Origin: Lachnospiraceae bacterium
GTDB lineage: Bacteria; Bacillota; Clostridia; Lachnospirales; Lachnospiraceae
DNA length: 64,000 nt
Assembly (NCBI GenBank): GCA_910575555.1
Contig: CAJTFX010000012.1
Coordinates: 63,020-127,019, forward strand
Direction: 5' to 3'
In this document: positions 31,125 through 40,730 of the stretch, piece by piece
Layout of the letters: each line of letters opens with the position of its first letter
How positions within the stretch are numbered: position 1 is the stretch's first letter
Notes under the pieces: generated by a model
What the model saw: the letters and a program-made list of their open reading frames with translations, nothing else
What the model was told of the DNA's origin: nothing
Database searches by the model: none
Translations under genes and position numbers: made by a program

Positions 31125-31330
31125 AACGTATATTAATTGCTTTGATTAAGCTGTATAGAAAATATTTGTCACCCTTGAAAACTACAAAATGCCCTTATTA
31201 TCCTACCTGTTCTACCTATGGACTGGAAGCGATTCAAAAACACGGAGCATTGAAAGGGTCCTTGTTAGCCGGATGGAGAATATTAAGATGTAATCCTTTT
31301 TCAAAGGGCGGATACGATCCAGTTCCATGA
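31121..31330 (+). CDS. yidD: Membrane protein insertion efficiency factor YidD
   Basis: 69 aa starting at TTG (31121), overlapping the rnpA stop. Signature [19 protein letters not shown] and [14 protein letters not shown] are typical of YidD (PF01809). It is an amphipathic peripheral protein aiding YidC-mediated insertion, encoded next to yidC. Confidence 0.95.
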   Translation: MKRILIALIKLYRKYLSPLKTTKCPYYPTCSTYGLEAIQKHGALKGSLLAGWRILRCNPFSKGGYDPVP

Positions 31331-31348
31331 TTTTAGGAGGTTTGTTAA

Positions 31349-32611
31349 TTGACGGAAATAATTTTGACCCAGTACCCTGGTAAATTCATAGGGCCGGTCG
31401 CAAAGCTGATCGGTTATATTATGGATGCTCTGTATACTTTTTTGGACAGCGCTTTCGGCATTCAGAATATTGCTCTGTGTATTATCATATTTACAGTAAT
31501 TATCTATCTACTGATGTTTCCGCTGACATATAAGCAGCAGAAATTCTCCAGGCTCTCTCAGGAGATGTCGCCGGAAATCAATGCAATTCGGGAAAAATAT
31601 AAAAATAAAAAAGATCAGGTATCCATGCAGAAGATGAATGAGGAAACCCAGATGGTCTACGAGAAATACGGCGTATCTACCATGGGAAGTTGTGTTCAGA
31701 TTCTGATAAACTTTCCGATTTTGCTTGCTATGTATCAGGTAATCCGTAATGTACCGGCATATGTCAGCAGCGTGAAGGATATTTATACTCCTCTGGTAGA
31801 GAAGATTATGGGAGTAGGCGGATATCAGGATACCATGACAGAATTTTTGAAAGAATCCGGCGTAGCCATGGTAAAGCTCAATTTTGAAAGTGATATTACC
31901 ACAACCAATTCGATGATTGACGTGTTGTATGCGCTGCCGGGACATGGATGGGAGTTATTGAAGGACAGCTTTGCAGGATTGACCGATATTATTAACTCTA
32001 CAGAAGCAGCCGTGGCCCACATGAACGATTTTTTTGGTATCAATATTGCGAACTCACCTATGAATTTGATCGGTACAGGATGGGGGAATAAGAATTTTCT
32101 CCTGATCTTCGGGGCGCTTTTGATCCCCCTTATTTCTTATGGTTCACAGGTATTGAATATAAAGCTGATGCCTAATGCCAGCGCTGCTGGAGGCGAAAAT
32201 GACGCAATGGCCAGACAGATGAAAACAATGAACACAGTTATGCCGTTGTTTTCACTGTTTATGGTATTTTCCGTTCCGGTAGGTCTTGGAATTTACTGGA
32301 TTTCCGGTTCTGTGATCCGCTGCATTCAGCAATTAATACTGAACCGGTATATGAAGAATCTTGATCTTGAAGTTATCATTGAAAAAAATAAAGAAAAAGC
32401 AAAGAAAAAGAAGGAAAAGCAGGGTGTTTACGAGAGCCAGATAGCAAATGCTGCCAGATTGAATACCAGAAAAATCGCAGAACCTGTCAGCACTGCTGAA
32501 AAAGAGGCTAAAATCCGTGAAAGAGAAGAGTATTCAAGAACAGCAAGAAAAGGCAGTCTTTTGGAGAAGGCTAATATGGTCAAGGAATTTAATGAACGCA
32601 ACAACAAGTGA
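31349..32611 (+). CDS. yidC: YidC/Oxa1 membrane protein insertase
   Basis: 420 aa from TTG at 31349, with TAGGAGG 8 nt upstream. The core TM segments include IALCIIIFTVIIYLLMFPLTYKQ, VSTMGSCVQILINFPILLAMY and FLLIFGALLIPLISYGSQ. The conserved Lys-rich cytoplasmic loop and long basic C-terminal tail (KEKAKKKKEKQ) fit co-translational insertion. It lacks the large periplasmic domain of Gram-negative YidC. Confidence 0.95.
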   Translation: MTEIILTQYPGKFIGPVAKLIGYIMDALYTFLDSAFGIQNIALCIIIFTVIIYLLMFPLTYKQQKFSRLSQEMSPEINAIREKYKNKKDQVSMQKMNEETQMVYEKYGVSTMGSCVQILINFPILLAMYQVIRNVPAYVSSVKDIYTPLVEKIMGVGGYQDTMTEFLKESGVAMVKLNFESDITTTNSMIDVLYALPGHGWELLKDSFAGLTDIINSTEAAVAHMNDFFGINIANSPMNLIGTGWGNKNFLLIFGALLIPLISYGSQVLNIKLMPNASAAGGENDAMARQMKTMNTVMPLFSLFMVFSVPVGLGIYWISGSVIRCIQQLILNRYMKNLDLEVIIEKNKEKAKKKKEKQGVYESQIANAARLNTRKIAEPVSTAEKEAKIREREEYSRTARKGSLLEKANMVKEFNERNNK

Positions 32612-32633
32612 CGTGAATAGGGGGAATTTTTGA

Positions 32634-33287
32634 ATGGAGTTTATTGAAGTATCGGCAAAAACCGTAGATGACGCTATCACAGAAAGTCTTGTAAAACTTG
32701 GTACTACCAGTGATAAAATTGAATATGAAATAATTGAAAAGGGAAGTTCCGGTTTTCTGGGGATCGGAAGCAGGCCGGCCTTAATTAAGGTTCGTAAGAA
32801 ATCAGAAGTAGAGGATTATGTCTATGATTTTCTTCATAATGTATTTCTGGCAATGAATATGGAAGTAGAAATACTGATCAATAAAAGTGAGGACGGCAAA
32901 AATGTAGATGTGGAATTAAAGGGGGAGGAAATGGGCGTTTTGATCGGAAAACGCGGACAAACTCTGGATTCCCTGCAGTATTTGACAAATCTTGCAGTGG
33001 GAAAACAGGTAAATGAATACGTAAAAGTTAAGATCGATACAGAGGATTATCGCAAAAGAAGAAGAGATACTCTGGAGAATCTTGCAAAGAACATTGCCTA
33101 CAAGGTAAAAAGAACCAAGCGTTCTGTATCTTTAGAGCCGATGAATCCTTTTGAACGCCGTGTCATTCACTCTGCATTGCAGAATGATCGTTATGTAAAT
33201 ACTCACAGTGAAGGAGAAGAGCCTTACAGACATGTGGTAGTTACATTGAAGCGGAATAATAATAATAACAGCAATCATAATAATTAA
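32634..33287 (+). CDS. jag: Jag/KhpB RNA-binding protein
   Basis: 217 aa. The N-terminal Jag domain (EFIEVSAKTVDDAITESLVKLG, KGSSGFLGIGSRPALIKVRKK) is followed by a KH domain with the loop GVLIGKRGQTLDSLQYL and a C-terminal R3H domain (PMNPFERRVIHSALQ). It ends in an Asn-rich tail. It is an RNA-binding partner of KhpA linked to cell division and elongation control in Firmicutes. It lies 22 bp after yidC. Confidence 0.94.
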   Translation: MEFIEVSAKTVDDAITESLVKLGTTSDKIEYEIIEKGSSGFLGIGSRPALIKVRKKSEVEDYVYDFLHNVFLAMNMEVEILINKSEDGKNVDVELKGEEMGVLIGKRGQTLDSLQYLTNLAVGKQVNEYVKVKIDTEDYRKRRRDTLENLAKNIAYKVKRTKRSVSLEPMNPFERRVIHSALQNDRYVNTHSEGEEPYRHVVVTLKRNNNNNSNHNN

Positions 33288-33325
33288 AGCACAGTCATTT
33301 TCCAGGGGAAAGTGATATGTCATAG

Positions 33326-33376
33326 AAAAGGCTTTCTCAATGATAACGCAGCTTTCATTTGAGGAGGCTTTTTCAA
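33326..33376 (+). terminator. Terminator after jag
   Basis: AAAAGGCTTTCTCAA (33326-33340) pairs imperfectly with TTGAGGAGGCTTTTT (33359-33373), the T run being in the descending arm. It separates jag from mnmE. Confidence 0.5.
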
Positions 33377-33404
33377 ATGATTCATTTGCAGAAAGGAAAT
33401 TTTT

Positions 33405-34790
33405 ATGGCTACAGAAACCATTGCGGCAATTGCCACTGGTATGACCAATGCAGGAATTGGAATTGTCCGGATCAGCGGGGAAGAATCTTTTCCAATTATT
33501 GATCAGATTTACCGTTCCAGAAACGGTCGGACAAAATTATCAGAGTCACCAAGCCATACGGTTCATTACGGATATATCTGCGACGGGGAGAAAGTGATAG
33601 ATGAGGTTATGATTTTGATCCTGAAGGCGCCAAATACTTATACCATGGAGGACACGGTGGAAATAGACTGTCACGGAGGAGCGCTTGTTTTAAAGCGGGT
33701 CCTGGAAACAGTGCTGAAATACGGCGCCAGGCCTGCGGAACCGGGAGAATTTACAAAACGCGCTTTTTTAAACGGAAGAATTGATCTTACCCAGGCAGAA
33801 TCGGTGATTGACGTAATTAATGCTCAAAATGACTTTGCCCTGGAATCTTCCCTGCATCAGCTTCAGGGAACGGTAAAGGAAAAGATCAAAGGAATCAGAG
33901 GTGCGGTTCTCCATGAAATTGCTTTTATTGAATCTGCACTGGATGATCCGGAGCATATTTCCATAGATGGATATGGGGAGGAATTGATGAAGCAAGTAGA
34001 TGCTCTGGCGTTTCAGATCAAAGATCTGCTTCAGTGTTCAGAGAACGGAGCGCTTTTGAAAGAAGGAATCCATACAGTTATTATCGGAAAGCCAAATGTG
34101 GGAAAATCTTCTCTGATGAATGCATTGACTGGCAGGGATCGGGCAATAGTGACCGAAGTAGCCGGGACTACCCGGGATATTTTAGAAGATCAGATCAATC
34201 TGAATGGGATTACCTTAAATATGACAGATACGGCAGGCATTCATGATACCAGTGATACAGTGGAAAAAATCGGTGTGGAAAAGGCAAAGTCCTCTCTGGA
34301 TCAGGCAGATCTGGTTATCTACGTGGCTGATTCTTCGTCGCCTTTGGATCAGAACGATAAGAGAATTTTTGATCTTTTGAAAGAAAAAAAAGTAATTGTA
34401 TTATTAAATAAATCAGATTTGCAGCCCGTGATTTCAGAACAGGATATTCTTTCACTGGCAGAAAAAAGCAATGATCCGGTTCTCTCTATTTCTGCCAAGG
34501 ATGGGACAGGGATCAAAGAACTGGAGCATGTGATCCGTAAGATGTTTTTCCAGGGAGAGATTTCCTACAATAATGAAATCGTTATCACAAATATCAGGCA
34601 GAAAGCTGCGTTGAAAGAGGCATTAGACAGTTTGGAAATGGTGAAGCAAAGCATACAAGATCAAATGCCGGAGGATTTTTATTCCATTGATCTTGTAAAT
34701 GCCTGCGACGCTTTGGGAAAGATCACCGGAGAATCGGTGGGAGAAGATTTGGTCAATGAAATATTTTCTAAGTTCTGCATGGGAAAATAA
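33405..34790 (+). CDS. mnmE: tRNA uridine-5-carboxymethylaminomethyl modification GTPase MnmE
   Basis: 461 aa. The N-terminal tetrahydrofolate-binding domain starts ETIAAIATGMTNAGIGIVRISG. The inserted G domain has G1 GKPNVGKSS, G3 DTAGI and NKSD. The C-terminal catalytic Cys is in CMGK at the very end. It acts with MnmG to make the xm5 modification at tRNA wobble U34. mnmG follows ~54 bp downstream. Confidence 0.97.
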   Translation: MATETIAAIATGMTNAGIGIVRISGEESFPIIDQIYRSRNGRTKLSESPSHTVHYGYICDGEKVIDEVMILILKAPNTYTMEDTVEIDCHGGALVLKRVLETVLKYGARPAEPGEFTKRAFLNGRIDLTQAESVIDVINAQNDFALESSLHQLQGTVKEKIKGIRGAVLHEIAFIESALDDPEHISIDGYGEELMKQVDALAFQIKDLLQCSENGALLKEGIHTVIIGKPNVGKSSLMNALTGRDRAIVTEVAGTTRDILEDQINLNGITLNMTDTAGIHDTSDTVEKIGVEKAKSSLDQADLVIYVADSSSPLDQNDKRIFDLLKEKKVIVLLNKSDLQPVISEQDILSLAEKSNDPVLSISAKDGTGIKELEHVIRKMFFQGEISYNNEIVITNIRQKAALKEALDSLEMVKQSIQDQMPEDFYSIDLVNACDALGKITGESVGEDLVNEIFSKFCMGK

Positions 34791-34844
34791 TATGTTTTGC
34801 TGATGAGAAAATGTTATCCGCAATGTTGGAAAGGAGAAATTCTT

Positions 34845-36737
34845 ATGCCTTGTGTAAGAGAAGAATATGATATCTGCGTGGTAGGCGCAGGCCATGCAGG
34901 ATGCGAAGCCGCTCTTGCCTGTGCCAGACTGGGATTTCAGACAATTATGTTTACAGTCAGTGTGGAGAGCATTGCGCTGATGCCCTGTAATCCCAATATC
35001 GGCGGAACCTCCAAGGGGCATCTGGTAAGGGAAATTGATGCTCTGGGAGGGCAGATGGGGATCAATATTGACAAAACCTTTATCCAGTCAAAGATGCTGA
35101 ATGTTTCCAAAGGGCCGGCAGTGCATTCTCTCCGGGCCCAGGCAGATAAGGCAGAATACAGCCGCAGAATGCGGATGACTCTGGAAAATACAGATAATTT
35201 AACCATCCGTCAGGCAGAGGTGACAGAATTGATGGTAGAGCATGGAGCGGTGAAAGGAGTAAAAACTTTTTCCGGCGCCATGTATTTCAGTAAAGCAGTG
35301 GTGCTCTGCACCGGTACCTATTTAAAGTCCAGATGTCTCTATGGAGATACGGTAAATTATACCGGCCCCAACGGTCTGCAGTCTGCAGATTGTTTATCGG
35401 AATCCTTAAGGGAGCATGGCATTGAATTATTCCGGTTTAAGACGGGTACTCCTGCAAGAATCGACAGGCGTTCCGTTGATTTTAGTAAAATGCAGGAACA
35501 AAAGGGGGATGAGAGAGTCGTTCCTTTTTCCTTTACCACAGATCCGGAGGAGGTGCAGATCGATCAGGCTTCCTGCTGGCTGACTTATACTAATTTAAAG
35601 ACCCATGAAATTATCAAAGATAACCTGGATCGTTCTCCGCTGTATTCCGGGATGATAGAAGGTACCGGGCCCAGGTATTGTCCGTCCATTGAAGATAAAG
35701 TGGTGAAATTTGCAGACAAAGAGAGACATCAGGTTTTTATTGAACCGGAAGGACTGTATACCAATGAAATGTATGTGGGCGGAATGTCCAGTTCTCTTCC
35801 TGAAGATGTTCAGTATCAGATGTACCGCAGCGTGGCAGGACTGGAACATGTTAAGATAGTAAGAAATGCGTATGCCATTGAATATGACTGCATCAACCCA
35901 AGGCAGCTGTATCCCTCTTTGGAATTTAAAAAGATCAAAGGTCTTTTTTCCGGAGGACAGTTTAATGGAAGCTCCGGTTATGAGGAAGCAGCGGCCCAGG
36001 GATTGGTGGCGGGCGTCAATGCAGCCATGTCTCTGAAAGGAAAAGAACCTCTGGTTCTGGATCGGTCTACTTCTTATATTGGAGTGCTGATTGATGATCT
36101 TGTGACGAAAGATAATCATGAACCTTACCGGATGATGACTTCAAGGGCAGAATACCGTTTACTGCTGCGGCAGGATAATGCAGATCTGCGCCTGACTAAG
36201 ATTGGATATGAGATTGGGCTGATCGATCAAAAGCGATATGAAGGGATTCTGGAAAAAGAGCGTCTGATTGAGCAGGAAACAGAACGGGTGCAGCATGTGA
36301 ATATCGGAGCAAATGCCCTGGTTCAGAAAGTTCTTAAGGAGCATAAGAGCACGCCTTTAAAAACAGGAACGACCCTTGCAGAGCTGATCCGAAGGCCGGA
36401 GCTTTCCTATGAATCTCTGGCTGAAATTGATGAAGAAAGGCCCCTCCTTCCGGCTGATGTGGCGGAACAGGTAAACATCAATATCAAGTATGACGGATAT
36501 ATCCGAAGGCAGTTAAAACAGGTGAAGGAATTTAAGAAACTGGAGAAAAAGAAGCTTCCGGAACATTTTGATTACAATCAGGTAAATAGCCTTAGAATTG
36601 AGGCAAAACAGAAGTTGAATCTCTGTCAGCCGGTGAATGTGGGACAGGCTTCCAGGATTTCCGGCGTGTCGCCAGCAGATATTTCCGTTTTACTGGTTTA
36701 TCTAGAGCAGATGAACCGGAAAAATTCTGAAGATTAA
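34845..36737 (+). CDS. mnmG: tRNA modification FAD-dependent enzyme MnmG
   Basis: 630 aa from the ATG at 34845, which has AAGGAG upstream; an earlier in-frame start at 34797 would add 16 unconserved residues. The FAD-binding motif is [19 protein letters not shown]; conserved [22 protein letters not shown] and [14 protein letters not shown] are present. The C-terminal domain that contacts MnmE ends in the region [21 protein letters not shown]. It partners with MnmE for U34 modification. Confidence 0.97.
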   Translation: MPCVREEYDICVVGAGHAGCEAALACARLGFQTIMFTVSVESIALMPCNPNIGGTSKGHLVREIDALGGQMGINIDKTFIQSKMLNVSKGPAVHSLRAQADKAEYSRRMRMTLENTDNLTIRQAEVTELMVEHGAVKGVKTFSGAMYFSKAVVLCTGTYLKSRCLYGDTVNYTGPNGLQSADCLSESLREHGIELFRFKTGTPARIDRRSVDFSKMQEQKGDERVVPFSFTTDPEEVQIDQASCWLTYTNLKTHEIIKDNLDRSPLYSGMIEGTGPRYCPSIEDKVVKFADKERHQVFIEPEGLYTNEMYVGGMSSSLPEDVQYQMYRSVAGLEHVKIVRNAYAIEYDCINPRQLYPSLEFKKIKGLFSGGQFNGSSGYEEAAAQGLVAGVNAAMSLKGKEPLVLDRSTSYIGVLIDDLVTKDNHEPYRMMTSRAEYRLLLRQDNADLRLTKIGYEIGLIDQKRYEGILEKERLIEQETERVQHVNIGANALVQKVLKEHKSTPLKTGTTLAELIRRPELSYESLAEIDEERPLLPADVAEQVNINIKYDGYIRRQLKQVKEFKKLEKKKLPEHFDYNQVNSLRIEAKQKLNLCQPVNVGQASRISGVSPADISVLLVYLEQMNRKNSED

Positions 36738-36740
36738 GAA

Positions 36741-36815
36741 AGCCCCTGGCTTCCATAGCATGGATGGCCATGCGGCCCGCCGGACGGCAGGCTGAGCATG
36801 ATGGAGGTTTATTAT
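36741..36815 (+). repeat. Copy A of a three-hairpin intergenic repeat
   Basis: The sequence from GAAAGCCCCTGGCTTCC through GGATGGCCATGCGGCC to CGGCAGGCTGA closely matches copy B at 46694-46765 in the same orientation. It has three consecutive dyads: GAAAGCC/GGCTTCC, GGCC-ATGC-GGCC and a GC-rich third stem. It lies between mnmG and rsmG. Confidence 0.65.
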
Positions 36816-36843
36816 GGAAAAATGAGAATCCAATATCTCAGGG

Positions 36844-37599
36844 ATGTATGGTAAGGAGGCAGTTATTATCATTAAAGAAGAATATCAATTGGAGCGATTT
36901 TACAGCGGTTTAGAAGCATTGGGCATTACATGTTCTGAAAAACAGATTCATCAATTTCTCACCTTCTATGAAATGCTGACAGAAAAAAATAAAGTGATGA
37001 ATCTCACTGCCATCACAGAATTTCAGGATGTGATAGAGAAGCATTTTCTGGATTCTTTAAGTTTAGCGGAAAACAGAAATCTGAATCAAAAACTAAAAGT
37101 GATAGATTTGGGAACCGGGGCGGGATTTCCGGGCATCCCTCTTAAGATTGCATTTCCGGAATTGGAATTGGTGCTGATGGATTCTCTGAATAAGCGGATC
37201 TTATTCTTAAAAGAAGTGATAGAGGAATTAGGTCTGTCCGGGATTACTGCAGTTCATGGAAGAGCGGAAGAGATGGCGGTACAGCCAGATTATCGGGAAA
37301 AGTTTGACTTGTGCGTATCCAGGGCGGTGGCTAATCTCGCTTCCTTAAGCGAATACTGTATCCCTTTTGTAAAAGTAGGAGGAAACTTTGTTTCTTATAA
37401 ATCAGCGGAAGTAGAAGAGGAAGTACAGCAGGCCAAAAAGGCGATTCATGTTTTGGGAGGTAAAGTTGTTAACGTCCAGAAATTTACCTTACCCGGTACA
37501 GAAGTTTCCAGATCATTGGTTCAAATTGAAAAACAAAAGAAAACGCCGAAAGGCTACCCCAGAAAGTCAGGAACGCCTTCAAAAAGTCCGATTCATTGA
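36844..37599 (+). CDS. rsmG: 16S rRNA (guanine-527-N7) methyltransferase RsmG
   Basis: 251 aa. SAM-binding motif VIDLGTGAGFPGIPLKIAFP and LMDSLNKRILFLKEV, with later SRAVANLASLSEYCIPFVK, all typical of RsmG/GidB. It methylates G527 of 16S rRNA. The start is uncertain: the only strong ribosome site (AAGGAGG, 36853-36859) lies inside the frame beyond the ATG at 36844, suggesting initiation on a non-canonical ATC or ATT codon near 36865-36871. Confidence 0.93.
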   Translation: MYGKEAVIIIKEEYQLERFYSGLEALGITCSEKQIHQFLTFYEMLTEKNKVMNLTAITEFQDVIEKHFLDSLSLAENRNLNQKLKVIDLGTGAGFPGIPLKIAFPELELVLMDSLNKRILFLKEVIEELGLSGITAVHGRAEEMAVQPDYREKFDLCVSRAVANLASLSEYCIPFVKVGGNFVSYKSAEVEEEVQQAKKAIHVLGGKVVNVQKFTLPGTEVSRSLVQIEKQKKTPKGYPRKSGTPSKSPIH

Positions 37600-37608
37600 G
37601 AAGTAATG

Positions 37609-37649
37609 TACTGCAGCGAACATTTTTATTTGGTTTGTTCGCTGCAGTA
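37609..37649. terminator. Bidirectional terminator rsmG / hydrolase
   Basis: A perfect 14-bp stem, TACTGCAGCGAACA with TGTTCGCTGCAGTA, around a 13-nt T-rich loop lies between the convergent rsmG and alpha/beta-hydrolase genes. Confidence 0.85.
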
Positions 37650-37659
37650 TAAGATTTAT

Positions 37660-38616
37660 TTATTTTACCGGATCTAAATATAAGTTCAGCACATCCAGTA
37701 ATTTTTCCGGAGTTTCCAACTGAGGCAGATATTTGGATTCGGAGATCCAGGAAGCTTCAATGGAAGGATTGCAGGAAATATAAGAATGGATGATAGATTC
37801 TCTTTCAGGATTTCCTTCACTTCCAATTAAATAAATACTGTTGTTTATTTTTTTCAAAGCATGAACGATATTAATATTCGTATAATCTGCCTTGATGCTG
37901 GACAGAAGATATTTGCCCCGGCTGTTGTCCAAATGGGCTGATTCGTAATAAGTATCAATAATTCCGCTGGAAACCATATGGCCTTTATAATAATATTCTT
38001 CACTGAAACTGTCCGCAATGGTTTTTTCCGAAAATGCCAGGTTATAAATCATAGTTCCGAAAATCGGAAGCTCAATCAGAAATTTCAGGGCATTCTTATG
38101 TTTGTTTGGTGTTTTTGCCAGTGATTCCAAAGAAGCAGGATTGATAATTATTATCTTATTAAAATGTTCCGGTTCCATGTTGCAGGCCATAAGTGCAAAG
38201 GAAGCAGAATTGCCGGTGGCGGCGATATCCGGTTTTGTTCCAATTACATTTTTAATAAAATCAGTAATTAATTGGACAAAGAGATAATTGCTGTAGGTCA
38301 TGTTGGGCTTGTCGCTTCTTCCGCACCCCAGTAGATCCAGACAGTATACAGTGTGATTTTTTGCCAGATGCTTGGAGATTTTGTTCCATTCATAAGAAGA
38401 GGAAGCAGGATTCAAGTCATGGATAAGCAAAAGCGGCCTGCCTGTCCCCTGTTTGGTATAAAAAATATTTCCGTATCTCCAGTTAAAAAATTTACCTTTG
38501 TCAGTTTTCAGCAGATTTTTTAAGGAAGATGAAATATTGATGGCCTTATTGATGCCATAAATGCTGATGGTTGTCAGAGTGCTTAAGAGCAGGAAATTGC
38601 GGATTTGTTTTTTCAT
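37660..38616 (-). CDS. Alpha/beta-fold hydrolase, membrane anchored
   Basis: 318 aa. A hydrophobic N-terminal segment (residues ~7-25, FLLLSTLTTISIYGI) suggests a membrane anchor or uncleaved signal. The fold is shown by GRPLLLIHDLNPASSSYEW, YCLDLLGCGRSDKP and the nucleophile region AATGNSASFALMA. The elbow is GNSAS rather than the usual GxSxG. The catalytic acid and His cannot be assigned firmly. The substrate is unknown. Confidence 0.8.
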   Translation of the reverse strand: MKKQIRNFLLLSTLTTISIYGINKAINISSSLKNLLKTDKGKFFNWRYGNIFYTKQGTGRPLLLIHDLNPASSSYEWNKISKHLAKNHTVYCLDLLGCGRSDKPNMTYSNYLFVQLITDFIKNVIGTKPDIAATGNSASFALMACNMEPEHFNKIIIINPASLESLAKTPNKHKNALKFLIELPIFGTMIYNLAFSEKTIADSFSEEYYYKGHMVSSGIIDTYYESAHLDNSRGKYLLSSIKADYTNINIVHALKKINNSIYLIGSEGNPERESIIHSYISCNPSIEASWISESKYLPQLETPEKLLDVLNLYLDPVK

Positions 38617-38875
38617 TTCATCAGCCTCCTTTCATAATTAATTATAGAATATTCATACAGCGCTCAGCAGTTTCATTTCTATTACTATTATAGACGAAAC
38701 ATTCCGGATATACAAATAAAATATATTTAAAAATAAAAAAATAAAAATATATCTTTTCTTATCTATCATTTTGAGATAAAATAAAAGTAATTAGCGTTAG
38801 TGTTATTCCTTATTACTTCATTAAAGTAATGGTACATATTCAGTGACAAACATATGTTCTGTAAAGGAAAGAATT

Positions 38876-39901
38876 ATGATTGTAGATTATTTAGAAAAAA
38901 TACATCAAGAAATGTATGAAAAAAAGTTGAATTTAGAAAGAGAAATTCAAAAGAAAGAAATCCTTTTGAATGACAATATCAAATTTATACAGGCATTGGA
39001 AAATTCTTTGGATGAAAATTTTGAATCTTTTACGCCGAGAAGTGTGAACCAGGAAAATCATTTGAAGATTGATGCTTTAAGAAACGAACAGAAAACAATT
39101 GAATCAGAATTAAATGATTTGAAAATTGAAATTACAGAATTAAATGCGCATATTGCAGAACTGAATAGTGTGACAAAAGTTGCAAAAGAGAATGAAAAAT
39201 ATTTAGTGAACAAAAAAGAATTAAAGGAAAAACGAGGAAAATACCAACGTAAATTTTTAGAAATACAGGAAATGGAGCGGCAGCGCATTGCCAGAGAATT
39301 ACATGATTCCATCGTGCAGAGCCTTACCAATACCATACACAAGATTGAGATTTGTACAAAGATTATGGATGTGGATACAGTACGGTGTCGGTTAGAACTG
39401 CATGTGGTATCAAAAACCATTCGGGATATCATACAGGAAATGAGGAATATTGTATATGACTTGCGTCCTACTTCCCTGGATGATATTAAATTAGAGAAAA
39501 TATTGGAAAAAGAAATTTCTAAAATACGTAAAAGTGAAATTTTGAATGTTTCATATGAAACATTGGGTGAATCCATAGAGCTTTCTCCTATGATATCCTT
39601 GAGTATTTTACGAATCGTCCAGGAGGCATGCAACAATATTTTGAAACATGCCAGGGCAGAGAATGTTTTAGTACAAGTAGAATACGAAAAAGATAAAATT
39701 ATTGTTAGAATAGAGGATGACGGAGTTGGATTCATTATAAATGATATTCAAAATTTAAAGAAAGAAGATGGTTCAGGATTAGGAATATCCATGATGAAAG
39801 AACGTGTCTTTCTTTTCGCTGGAAGATTGGAAATCAATTCTGAACCGGGGAAAGGAACCAGGATTTTAGTAGAAGTACCAATTGACAAGGAGGATGCGTA
39901 A
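38876..39901 (+). CDS. DegS/NarX-type cytoplasmic sensor histidine kinase
   Basis: 341 aa from the ATG at 38876 (AAAGGAAAG upstream); a GTG at 38843 lacks a site. Residues 1-135 form a long coiled coil without membrane segments. The HisKA_3 phosphoacceptor is His143 in QRIARELHDSIVQS. The HATPase domain includes ILRIVQEACNNILKHA and GSGLGISMMKERV. Its architecture is like DegS of B. subtilis. The stop codon overlaps the ATG of the response regulator. Confidence 0.9.
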   Translation: MIVDYLEKIHQEMYEKKLNLEREIQKKEILLNDNIKFIQALENSLDENFESFTPRSVNQENHLKIDALRNEQKTIESELNDLKIEITELNAHIAELNSVTKVAKENEKYLVNKKELKEKRGKYQRKFLEIQEMERQRIARELHDSIVQSLTNTIHKIEICTKIMDVDTVRCRLELHVVSKTIRDIIQEMRNIVYDLRPTSLDDIKLEKILEKEISKIRKSEILNVSYETLGESIELSPMISLSILRIVQEACNNILKHARAENVLVQVEYEKDKIIVRIEDDGVGFIINDIQNLKKEDGSGLGISMMKERVFLFAGRLEINSEPGKGTRILVEVPIDKEDA

Positions 39902-40545
39902 TGTCGGCGAAAGTTGTAATTGTAGATGATCATTCTATGGTTCGGGAAGGTTTGAAACAATTGCTGGAATTGGAAGGTGAGGTACAGGTAATTGGAGAAG
40001 CAGGAGACGGAATTGAATGTTTGAAATTATTAGAGACGACAGTTCCGCAGGTGTTGTTATTAGATATCAACATGCCAAATATGAATGGATTGGAGGTTTT
40101 AGAACGGTTAAAAGAAGATAAGGTAGATGTAAAAATAATTATTCTGACAGTACATGATGAAATTGAATTTTTGTTGAAAGCAGTAGATATAGGAATTAAT
40201 GGCTATTTGTTGAAAGAGTCGGATTCTTCAGAATTGAAGAAAGCAATTTCCCACGTAATAAAAGGGGAGACTTATATACAGCCAAGTATGATACCATTAT
40301 TAAATTCTAAAATGGTAGAAAGAAATCATGAACGAGTGAAGATAGACTTACTAACCAGACGTGAGTTAGAAGTATTAAAATTATTGTCGGTAGGACTTTA
40401 TAACAAGGAAATTGGTAAAAAATTAGATATCAGTGAACGTACTGTTAAAAATCATATTTCCAGCATATTTAAAAAAATTGAAGTTACAGACCGGACACAA
40501 GCAGCGGTCTTTGCAATTAGAAATAACTTAATCAACGTTTTTTAA
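39901..40545 (+). CDS. NarL/DegU-family response regulator
   Basis: 214 aa. Receiver domain with phospho-acceptor D55 (VLLLDINMPNMNG) and conserved Lys in GYLLKESD. The C-terminal LuxR-type HTH is LLTRRELEVLKLLSVGLYNKEIGKKL and ERTVKNHISSIFKKI. It is the cognate partner of the overlapping upstream kinase. The first parS site overlaps its terminator. Confidence 0.92.
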   Translation: MSAKVVIVDDHSMVREGLKQLLELEGEVQVIGEAGDGIECLKLLETTVPQVLLLDINMPNMNGLEVLERLKEDKVDVKIIILTVHDEIEFLLKAVDIGINGYLLKESDSSELKKAISHVIKGETYIQPSMIPLLNSKMVERNHERVKIDLLTRRELEVLKLLSVGLYNKEIGKKLDISERTVKNHISSIFKKIEVTDRTQAAVFAIRNNLINVF

Positions 40546-40555
40546 AAGCAACAGA

Positions 40556-40595
40556 AAGGAAGAATGTTTCACGTGAAACATTTCTTCCTTTTCTA
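40556..40595 (+). terminator. Terminator of the two-component operon, containing parS1
   Basis: GGAAGAATGTTTCAC and GTGAAACATTTCTTCC form a long near-perfect stem (one bulged A) followed by TTTTCT. The centre of the stem is the parS palindrome at 40565-40580. Confidence 0.7.
40565..40580. promoter_or_regulatory. parS site 1
   Basis: TGTTTCACGTGAAACA, an exact match to the 16-bp canonical ParB-binding centromere palindrome. It lies between the two-component genes and parAB. Confidence 0.95.
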
Positions 40596-40636
40596 TTATA
40601 GATTTTTGTAAATGAATAAAAAAGTCCACAAAAAAA

Positions 40637-40652
40637 TGTTTCACGTGAAACA
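40637..40652. promoter_or_regulatory. parS site 2
   Basis: A second exact TGTTTCACGTGAAACA, 72 bp after the first and 79 bp before the parA start. Confidence 0.95.
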
Positions 40653-40730
40653 TTTTTAAACGAATTTCCTATAGTAATAAATTATAAAAGGTGTTATAAT
40701 GATTTTAACATAAGAGGAAAGGAAAATAGT

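Noticed and set aside
39058-39735. 225-codon minus-strand frame
   Set aside because: Shadow of the DegS-like kinase gene; low-complexity Ser/Phe-rich translation without a ribosome site.
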